From positions 1 through 64,000 of the forward strand of contig CAZZEX010000002.1 of the NCBI GenBank assembly GCA_964653285.1: a stretch of DNA of 64,000 nt, given 5' to 3'. Numbering within the stretch: the first letter of the stretch is position 1; every line of letters begins with the position of its first letter. Origin of the DNA: CAZZEX01 sp964653285 (GTDB lineage Bacteria > Chloroflexota > Anaerolineae > B4-G1). The translations under genes and the position numbers were made by a program. The notes beneath the pieces are model-generated. The model saw only the letters and a program-made list of their open reading frames with translations. It did not search any database and was not told where the DNA came from. Positions 58,445 through 64,000 of this stretch are shown piece by piece.

Positions 58445-59704
58445 ATGTTCTACGACGAGGCCAGGATCTACGTCAAGGCGGGCGACGGGGGTGATGGATG
58501 CGTCGCCTTCCGGCACGAGAAGTACGTCCCCTACGGCGGGCCGGCCGGCGGTGACGGCGGCAAGGGGGGCGACGTCCTGCTCTACGTCGACCCCCATCTC
58601 AACACGCTCTATCGCTTCAGCAGGAAGCGCCACTTCAAGGCCGCACGCGGCGAACACGGGCGGGGCAAGAACCAGCACGGTGCGTATGGCGCGGGCCTGC
58701 GCGTCCCGGTGCCGCTTGGCACCGTCGTGTACGATGCCGGCAGCGGCGAGTTGCTGGGCGACCTGACCGAGGCAGGGCAGGAGTTAGTCGTGGCGCGAGG
58801 TGGGCGCGGTGGGCGGGGAAACGCCCGCTTTACCACTTCCACCAACCAGGCCCCCCGTATCGCCGAGCACGGCGAGCCGGGCCCGGAGCGCAATCTGCGG
58901 TTGGAACTGAGGTTGCTGGCCGACGTGGGCGTGGTGGGGGTGCCCAACGCCGGCAAGTCCACGCTCCTTGCGGCGGTAACTGCTGCGCGACCCAAAATCG
59001 CGCCCTATCCCTTCACCACCCTCCAGCCCAACCTCGGCGTCGTCGTGCTTGATGACCAGACTGAGTTCGTCCTGGCCGACATCCCCGGCCTGATCGAGGG
59101 GGCGTCGGAGGGCAAGGGGCTGGGGCACGAGTTCCTGCGCCACATCGAGCGTACCCGCGTGTTGATCCACCTCCTCGACGGCCTCTCCACTGACCCACTG
59201 GCGGATTTCGCGGCCATCAACCGCGAACTGGTGGCGTTCGGCCATGGCCTGGCGCAGAAGCCCCAACTGGTGGTTTTGAACAAGACGGATCTGCCCCAGG
59301 TGCAGGCACGCTGGCCGGAGATAGAGGCAGCGCTCGAAGCGCAGGGCTACCCAGGCTTAGCGATCTCCGCGCTGGGGCGGGAGGGCACGCGGGAGTTGCT
59401 CTACCGCGCCGCGCAGATGCTGGCCGAACTGCCGGAGGAGGCCCCGGCCTGGGAGATGCCTGTCTTTCGACCCGGCGAGGACGAGGCAGCGTTCACCATC
59501 GAGCGGGAGGAGGACGGGTGGCGAGTGCGTGGCGTGCAGGTCGAGCGGCTGGCGGCGATGACGATATGGAACCTGGACGAGGCGGTGCGCCGCTTCCAAC
59601 GGGCGCTGGAGCGCATGGGGATCGTGGCGGCATTGGAGGAGGCGGGCGTGCAAGCGGGGGATACGGTCTGCATCGGTGAGGAAGAATTGGTATGGGAGGA
59701 ATAG
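58445..59704 (+). CDS. obg: GTPase Obg/CgtA
   Basis: 419 aa. Glycine-rich Obg fold (KAGDGGDGCVAFRHEKYVPYGGPAGGDGGKGG), then a G domain (VPNAGKSTLL, DIPGLIEGASEG, NKTD), then a C-terminal OCT domain (about 335-415). Obg assists 50S ribosome assembly and stress responses. ATG 58445 (MFYDEARIYV) is the family start; the upstream ATG 58424 lies in the promoter. The stop abuts a heptamer repeat. Confidence 0.97.
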   Translation: MFYDEARIYVKAGDGGDGCVAFRHEKYVPYGGPAGGDGGKGGDVLLYVDPHLNTLYRFSRKRHFKAARGEHGRGKNQHGAYGAGLRVPVPLGTVVYDAGSGELLGDLTEAGQELVVARGGRGGRGNARFTTSTNQAPRIAEHGEPGPERNLRLELRLLADVGVVGVPNAGKSTLLAAVTAARPKIAPYPFTTLQPNLGVVVLDDQTEFVLADIPGLIEGASEGKGLGHEFLRHIERTRVLIHLLDGLSTDPLADFAAINRELVAFGHGLAQKPQLVVLNKTDLPQVQARWPEIEAALEAQGYPGLAISALGREGTRELLYRAAQMLAELPEEAPAWEMPVFRPGEDEAAFTIEREEDGWRVRGVQVERLAAMTIWNLDEAVRRFQRALERMGIVAALEEAGVQAGDTVCIGEEELVWEE

Positions 59705-59773
59705 CGAATCGCGAATTGCGAATGGCGAATAGCGAATAGCGAATTGCGAATTGCGAATGGCGAATGGCGAATC
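59704..59773. repeat. Heptamer tandem repeat (GCGAATN), ten copies
   Basis: Ten consecutive 7-bp units GCGAAT plus a variable base. It starts on the last base of the obg stop codon. The GNAT gene's start codons (TTG 59751 or ATG 59757) lie within it. Confidence 0.92.
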
Positions 59774-60395
59774 GGCGGTCGTGGTGCGCCCGGCCGCGGT
59801 CGAAGACGTGCCCCGCGTGGGCGAAATCCTGGTCGAGAGTTTCATCAACAAGTTTGGCATCGTTTTCGGGAGCCGGGTTGACCGTGCTCCTCGCGCCATA
59901 GCACAGATAGAGCGGCTGATGCTCGAACGGGGATCGTGTGCACTGTTCGTGGCCGAGGCGGATGGGCAGGTGGTCGGCGTGCTCGAATTGACGGCGCGGC
60001 GCGAGCGGTTGAGCGACCTCTTGAGGCAGCTCCAGATTATTCTTCGGGAAGTCGGCCCGCTCTACACTTTGAGGGCCACTATTGGGCTGGTGCTGCTGCA
60101 CGAGGCGACTGTCTGGGGCACGGCCTACATCAGTAACATCGCCGTGACCGCCGATTTTCGTGGCCAGGGCATCGGGTGGGAACTTCTGGAGAGCGTCGCG
60201 GGGTGGGCGCGTGCGCGTGGCAAGGGGAGTTTGTCCCTGCACGTGGCGGCGTCCAACCCTGCCTGGCACCTCTACGAGCGTTTCGGCTTTCGGCTGGAGG
60301 AACAGATCGAGGAGTGGCTGACCGGGCGGCTGTTTGGCATCCGCACCTGGCTGTATATGGTGAAACCACTGCCAGCGAGAGACGATGCGGAGTGA
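59757..60395 (+). CDS. GNAT family N-acetyltransferase
   Basis: 212 aa from ATG 59757, inside the heptamer repeat; TTG 59751 is an alternative. Conserved start VVVRPAAVEDVPRVGEI, acetyl-CoA motif A ISNIAVTADFRGQGIGWELLESV, and motif B LHVAASNPAWHLYERFGFRLEE. Acetylates an unknown amine substrate. No usual SD, so initiation may depend on coupling with obg or on the repeat. Its end overlaps the ATG at 60385 of the NadD frame. Confidence 0.88.
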   Translation: MANGESAVVVRPAAVEDVPRVGEILVESFINKFGIVFGSRVDRAPRAIAQIERLMLERGSCALFVAEADGQVVGVLELTARRERLSDLLRQLQIILREVGPLYTLRATIGLVLLHEATVWGTAYISNIAVTADFRGQGIGWELLESVAGWARARGKGSLSLHVAASNPAWHLYERFGFRLEEQIEEWLTGRLFGIRTWLYMVKPLPARDDAE

Positions 60396-61227
60396 AGGTG
60401 AAACAAGTGCCCTGGACGTGAACGTCCGGGCTGAAAGAGCAAAGCCCTATCCCCCCCTTTCTCCCCCCCTGGTAGGGGGGGGCGGGGGCCAGGAGCGGTC
60501 TTTCCCGGTACAGGGGGGCGGCATCCCCCTTTCTCCCCCCCTGGTAGGGGGGGGCGGGGGGGGTAGCCCCGAAGGGGCTTCGCTCTCTCAGCACGGGGGT
60601 TCAGCCCCGTGCCCGTGCCTGCGCCTCGGCATCTTAGGTGGCACATTCGATCCGCCACACTACGGGCACCTGGCGCTGGCGGAGAATGCCCGTGTACAAC
60701 TCCGGCTCGACCGCGTCCTCTTTGTCCCGGCCGGGCAGCCGCCCCATAAACCCGGTCGCCCCATCACGCCAGCCCATCACCGCGTGGCGATGGTAGAGGC
60801 AGCCATCGCCGGCAATCCTGCCTTTGCTCTTTCCCGTGTGGACCTGGATCGCCCCGGCCCGCACTACACGGTCGAGATGCTGGCCCTGCTGCGCCAGGAG
60901 TACCCGGAAGCGGAGTTGTTCTTCTTGATAGGTGGAGACAGCCTGGCCGAGTTCCCTACCTGGCGTGACCCGGCGGGCATTGTGCGGCAGGCCCGCCTGG
61001 CGGTGATGCAGCGCCCTGGTTGCGTACCAGATCTGGCCGCGCTGGAGCGGGCCGTGCCGGGCATCCGAGAGCGATTGGTCTGGCTCGACGTGCCGCACCT
61101 GGACGTCGCCGCCTCCGATCTGCGGCAGCGCGTTCGTGAGGGATTGCCGCTGCGCTACCTGGTTCCGCCGCTGGTCGAAGCCTATATACGCGAATATCGT
61201 CTGTACAGCGTTGCCGGCACAAAGTAG
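60385..61227 (+). CDS. nadD: Nicotinate-nucleotide adenylyltransferase (NadD) with a repeat-encoded N-terminal extension
   Basis: The catalytic part begins LRLGILGGTFDPPHYGHLAL (nucleotidyltransferase GTFDPxHxGH motif) and ends DVAASDLRQRVREGLPLRYLVPPLVEAYIRE, a normal NadD of about 200 residues. It makes deamido-NAD from nicotinate mononucleotide. The frame is open upstream to ATG 60385, overlapping GNAT by 11 nt, but the intervening 78 codons are translated repeats (PPLSPPLVGGGGG twice). No ATG, GTG or TTG occurs in frame near the domain; CTG 60619 is the only near alternative. The real start is unresolved. Confidence 0.88.
   Translation: MRSEGETSALDVNVRAERAKPYPPLSPPLVGGGGGQERSFPVQGGGIPLSPPLVGGGGGGSPEGASLSQHGGSAPCPCLRLGILGGTFDPPHYGHLALAENARVQLRLDRVLFVPAGQPPHKPGRPITPAHHRVAMVEAAIAGNPAFALSRVDLDRPGPHYTVEMLALLRQEYPEAELFFLIGGDSLAEFPTWRDPAGIVRQARLAVMQRPGCVPDLAALERAVPGIRERLVWLDVPHLDVAASDLRQRVREGLPLRYLVPPLVEAYIREYRLYSVAGTK
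60427..60612. repeat. Dispersed repeat interrupted by two C/G-rich palindromes
   Basis: 60427-60448 (CGGGCTGAAAGAGCAAAGCC) and 60563-60612 (GTAGCCCCGAAGGGGCTTCG...) are collinear with the inverse of 16858-16772. Between them are two copies of CCCTTTCTCCCCCCCTGGTA followed by a G-run (near 60453 and 60527) and a short spacer. Confidence 0.75.
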
Positions 61228-61239
61228 GTGTGCTATAAT
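61211..61239 (+). promoter_or_regulatory. Promoter of the HicBA pair
   Basis: TTGCCG (61211-61216), a 17-nt spacer and TATAAT (61234-61239), 55 nt before ATG 61294. It lies over the end of nadD. Confidence 0.5.
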
Positions 61240-61293
61240 GTACCTGTTTACCGTGCCTTGGACGTATCACTTGCTCAACCAGGGGGTTGTTTG

Positions 61294-61566
61294 ATGGTAA
61301 TACGGTTTATCCTGACGGAATATGTAGAGCGGGCAATGGCTCATGCCGTCTATGACAAATTGGAAGATGGTACCTTTGCCGGCCGTATTCCACCTTGCAA
61401 AGGGGTGGTAGCGTTCGGTTCTACCCTACGTGAGTGTGAGGAAGAACTGCGTTCTACACTGGAGGACTGGATTCTGGTTGGCCTTAAACTGGGGCACCCA
61501 TTGCCGGTCATCGCAGGTATTGATCTGAACAAGGAGCCGGTGTATGAGCCGGTGGGCGCCATGTAA
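61294..61566 (+). CDS. HicB-like antitoxin
   Basis: 90 aa from ATG 61294. It has the partial RNase-H-like HicB fold (YDKLEDGTFAGRIPPCKGVVAFGSTLRECEEELRSTLEDWILVGL). It lacks an obvious separate DNA-binding tail. It overlaps the HicA-like toxin by 23 nt, so the two are coupled, in antitoxin-first order. The open frame upstream to 61228 lies over the promoter and is rejected. Confidence 0.85.
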   Translation: MVIRFILTEYVERAMAHAVYDKLEDGTFAGRIPPCKGVVAFGSTLRECEEELRSTLEDWILVGLKLGHPLPVIAGIDLNKEPVYEPVGAM

Positions 61567-61777
61567 ACGTCGCGTCTTCATCTGTCGGCTGCGGGAAATC
61601 GGTTTTGACGGCCCCTTCTCCGGCACACGTCATCAGTTTATGGTCTATGGGCAGCACCGTCTGGCTATTCCTTCCAATGCCGAGTACTCCGTACCTCAAC
61701 TTCGGACGATGATCCGGGAAGTGGAAGAGATCGTTGGCCGCAGAATCACCGCCGCTGAGTGGAATGAACTGGGATAG
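61544..61777 (+). CDS. HicA-like toxin (mRNA interferase family)
   Basis: 77 aa with the double-stranded RNA-binding-like HicA fold. Conserved GFDGPFSGTRHQFMVYGQHRLAIP includes the catalytic His (GTRHQF), and SVPQLRTMIREVEEIVGR closes the domain. Likely cleaves mRNA when the antitoxin is lost. Starts inside the antitoxin gene. Its own end overlaps the next gene's start by 14 nt. Confidence 0.87.
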   Translation: MSRWAPCKRRVFICRLREIGFDGPFSGTRHQFMVYGQHRLAIPSNAEYSVPQLRTMIREVEEIVGRRITAAEWNELG

Positions 61778-63524
61778 CCCACATCGCCGGGCGTGTGTTG
61801 GTTGGCTGCGCTCCAATCACGTTCCCCACTTCTCTCTCTTGCTGCTGCTCGTCACCTTCCTGCTGACCGCCTGCACCGCCGGGGACGGGGCAGAGACCGC
61901 CGCTACCACCAGCCCCATAGCGACACCCCCGTCCCCCACGCCGACTCCCCTGCCGGACAGCGCGACGACCGGAGCCCGCATCCGCGCCCGGGGGTACTTG
62001 CTCGTCGGCGTGCGTTACGACTTGCAACCCTTCGGCTACGTCACCCAGGAGGGGGAGTTGACCGGTTTTGACGTGGACATGGGGCGAGAGTTGGCCCGGC
62101 GTTGGCTGGGGGATGCCCAGGCGATCCAGTTTCGCCAGGTGCGCTCCGACACCGCCATCGAGCACCTGCAGGCTGGCGACGTAGACCTCGTCATCGCGGC
62201 CCTCACCCACACGCAGTACCGGGAGGCGGGGGCTGACTTCAGCCTGCCGTACTTCATTGATGGCCAGGCGCTGCTGGTGCGCGCCGCCGACAGCGCTGCC
62301 ATCGGCGGCCCGGCGAACCTGGAGGGGCGACCGGTGGGCGTCGTGGCCTGGGGGGAAGCCGAAGACGCGCTGGGAGCAGCAGTGCCGTTCACTCTCACCC
62401 TTCAGCCTTACGACCGCTTCGACGCAGCGGTGGCTGCGCTGGGCCATGGGGATGTGGACGCCGTGGCCGGGCTGCGCCGCCGGCTTTTCTGGGGGAGGCG
62501 CATGCTCCCCGAGACGGCTGTAGTCGGACAGTATACGGCGGCTCCGGTGGCGCTTGCTTTTCCGCAAAATGATCCCTTCTTCGCTGACCTGGTTAACCTG
62601 ACTTTTCAGGAAATGGTCACTGATGGCACCTACGCGGACCTATACGCCCGCTGGTTCGCGCCGGAGTTGCCGCCCGCCGTCGAGCGCTGGCCGGGGGAGG
62701 AGGTGCCCTCCCTGGCGGACGGGCCCGTCGTGACGAGGGTGCCCGACATCATCACTGCCATCCAGTCGCGAGGCCGGCTGCTCGTGGCACTGGTGCTTGG
62801 CCGTGCCCCCTTCGCCTACGTGGACGAGGCTGGCGCGCTGGCCGGCTACGATGTCAGCCTGGTGCGGCAGGTGGCCGAGCGCTGGCTGGGCGACGGTACG
62901 GCGGTGGACTTCGTCCCTGCATCGGACGAGATGGGGAAGGAGATGCTGCGCACGGGCCAGGCTGACCTGCTGGTAGGCGGGCTGGTCCATACCCGGGCCG
63001 CCGAGTTAGAACTGGACTTTAGCCTGACGACCTATGTGGCGGGTGAGGGGCTGCTGGTGCGAGCCGGAACGCTGATCACCGACGTGGCCAGCCTGAGCGG
63101 GCAGCAGGTGGCGGTGGTCGAAGGGAGCGGGAGCCGAGAGGTGCTGCTGACAGCGGCGCAGGGCGCGTCCGTTTCGCTAACAGTGCTGCCGCGGCCGACG
63201 CTGGAAGCGGCCATCGCGTTGCTGGAAGAGGGGCGGGTAGTGGCGGTCGCCGGAGAGCGGGCCGACCTGCTGAAGCCGGCCTACGCCACGCCGGGCCTGG
63301 GCGTGCTTCCGCTGCGGTTGACCCAGGTACCGCTGGCGCTGGGGCTTCCGCCGGGTGATTCCGCCTTCCGCGACCTGGTCAACCTGACGCTGCAGGCGAT
63401 GAAAGCGGGAGGACAGTTCGATGCTCTCTACGTCACTTGGTTCGACGATACTTCCCCAGCGCTGGAGGTCTGGCCCGGCGTGCTCTACCGACCCCTGCGG
63501 TTGGAGACAACCACGTCGGAGTAG
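61764..63524 (+). CDS. Lipoprotein with two tandem solute-binding (SBP_bac_3) domains
   Basis: 586 aa from ATG 61764. Signal with lipobox (LLVTFLLTAC), a Thr/Pro linker (TPPSPTPTPLP), then two SBP family 3 domains in one chain. The first is at about 75-310 (RGYLLVGVRYDLQPFGYVTQ, GFDVDMGRELARRWLG), the second at about 330-570 (RGRLLVALVLGRAPFAYVDE, GYDVSLVRQVAERWLG). Family 3 domains bind amino acids or similar. No ABC permease or ATPase gene is adjacent. A later start is possible since the first codons overlap the hicA end. Confidence 0.85.
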   Translation: MNWDSPHRRACVGWLRSNHVPHFSLLLLLVTFLLTACTAGDGAETAATTSPIATPPSPTPTPLPDSATTGARIRARGYLLVGVRYDLQPFGYVTQEGELTGFDVDMGRELARRWLGDAQAIQFRQVRSDTAIEHLQAGDVDLVIAALTHTQYREAGADFSLPYFIDGQALLVRAADSAAIGGPANLEGRPVGVVAWGEAEDALGAAVPFTLTLQPYDRFDAAVAALGHGDVDAVAGLRRRLFWGRRMLPETAVVGQYTAAPVALAFPQNDPFFADLVNLTFQEMVTDGTYADLYARWFAPELPPAVERWPGEEVPSLADGPVVTRVPDIITAIQSRGRLLVALVLGRAPFAYVDEAGALAGYDVSLVRQVAERWLGDGTAVDFVPASDEMGKEMLRTGQADLLVGGLVHTRAAELELDFSLTTYVAGEGLLVRAGTLITDVASLSGQQVAVVEGSGSREVLLTAAQGASVSLTVLPRPTLEAAIALLEEGRVVAVAGERADLLKPAYATPGLGVLPLRLTQVPLALGLPPGDSAFRDLVNLTLQAMKAGGQFDALYVTWFDDTSPALEVWPGVLYRPLRLETTTSE

Positions 63525-63525
63525 G

Positions 63526-63545
63526 CGTGAACAGGCAGCGCTGGG
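63526..63545. repeat. 20-bp dispersed repeat, copy 2
   Basis: CGTGAACAGGCAGCGCTGGG, identical to 19206-19225. It is followed by repeat-like CAGGCCGGGG DNA up to 63600. Confidence 0.6.
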
Positions 63546-63611
63546 AAACCCAACCCCGGCTCTTTAGGCCGGTGGCCAGCCACGGCGCTTCAGGCCGGGG
63601 CACACTGTGTC

Positions 63612-63797
63612 CTATTCCTCTCGTCGGGGTCGGAAGCGCTGCATATCCTTAATAGGCACCTTAATCTGGTGCCGGCACTTGGGGCAATTCACGTTGTAGT
63701 GTTTAGCCTGGGTTCGCTCTGCCTCCTCCAACGCGGCTGCCACCGCCTCACGACTCAGGGTGAACATGTAGCCACAGCGTTGGCATCGAACCTGCAT
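63612..63797 (-). CDS. Small zinc-ribbon protein
   Basis: 61 aa from ATG 63797 behind AAGGAGGG. CxxC pairs at both ends (VRCQRCGYMF and VNCPKCRHQI) with a charged helix between them (REAVAAALEEAERTQAKHYN). Probably binds zinc; function unknown. The frame upstream to 63842 precedes the SD and is not used. Confidence 0.75.
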   Translation of the reverse strand: MQVRCQRCGYMFTLSREAVAAALEEAERTQAKHYNVNCPKCRHQIKVPIKDMQRFRPRREE

Positions 63798-63854
63798 CGT
63801 TTTACCCTCCTTGGTTGTTCCTTTAATCGCGTTGGGGCCCAAATGGCTTTCGTC

Positions 63855-64000
63855 TTATTGTAGCCCAATAGGGTCGGGTTGGCAAGGCGGTTGTTCTTCC
63901 GCCGGGTGCTCGGCGTGAGAGGCGACGGCGATGCCTGCCATGATCGACGCTCCGCCGACCACAGCCCAGAGCGATGGTCGCTCCCCCAGCAACCACCAGG
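63855..64000 (-). CDS. EamA/DMT superfamily transporter (partial, 3' end only)
   Basis: The last 47 residues of a minus-strand gene that runs off the right edge: LLGERPSLWAVVGGASIMAG followed by IAVAS, the typical final helix of EamA transporters, then a polar tail (HAEHPAEEQPPCQPDPIGLQ) and TAA at 63857-63855. The rest lies outside the window. Confidence 0.8.
   Translation of the reverse strand, partial: WWLLGERPSLWAVVGGASIMAGIAVASHAEHPAEEQPPCQPDPIGLQ

Overview
The window looks like a GC-rich chromosome segment from an uncultivated Chloroflexota bacterium (Anaerolineae-like). This is inferred from gene style only: secreted proteins with Ca-binding DxDxDG repeats and a C-terminal YLPL tail, Thr/Pro-rich lipoprotein linkers, a 7TM-type sensor kinase, carboxypeptidase Taq, archaemetzincin, TrmFO, many CHAT/STAND/TPR architectures and abundant short palindromic repeats. 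Clear housekeeping promoters follow TTGACA-N16/17-TATAAT.

Layout. 1-4680: edge of an AmmeMemoRadiSam radical-SAM gene, a VapBC pair with its own operator, and a three-gene corrinoid methyltransfer operon (corrinoid protein, homocysteine S-methyltransferase, MttB-like). 4856-12713 (minus): two large secreted Ca-binding proteins, one with a Cys-Gln thioester adhesin domain, then a phosphodiesterase and an OmpR regulator. 12740-16736: a RAYT transposase framed by two identical REPIN-like palindromes, next to a CHAT-STAND-TPR protein cut by an amber codon. 16914-22405: peptidase M32, a permease-like protein, DUF72, and a restriction-modification pair. 22504-28645: a decapitated NarL regulator, SPFH protein, sensor kinase, PH-domain protein, CPBP protease, archaemetzincin. 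28967-32512: TrmFO, M28 peptidase, aminotransferase. 32672-38807: a two-component cluster with degraded paralogue scraps. 38909-46854: a MuiA remnant, lipoprotein, TPR protein, HflX, membrane-anchored subtilase. 47442-52420: a tandem-adaptor MacB-type efflux operon with a consensus promoter and operator-like palindrome. 52495-58444: EamA transporter, a small membrane protein, a zinc ribbon, a second CHAT-STAND-TPR protein. 58445-64000: Obg, GNAT, NadD, HicBA, a tandem solute-binding lipoprotein, a zinc ribbon, and the edge of another EamA gene.

The most distinctive theme is how short repeats shape genes. Heptanucleotide tandem repeats sit at gene junctions and supply start and stop codons. 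Small palindromes lie in frame inside unrelated genes. GC-rich palindromes replace or extend gene ends (response regulator, NadD, archaemetzincin, DUF72). A 19-bp duplication has frameshifted the end of a kinase. The second theme is conflict and defence: two toxin-antitoxin pairs, one R-M pair and two CHAT protease STAND proteins. Several genes are decayed (glgC fragment, MuiA deletion, kinase and regulator scraps). No tRNA, rRNA, CRISPR array or prophage was recognised.
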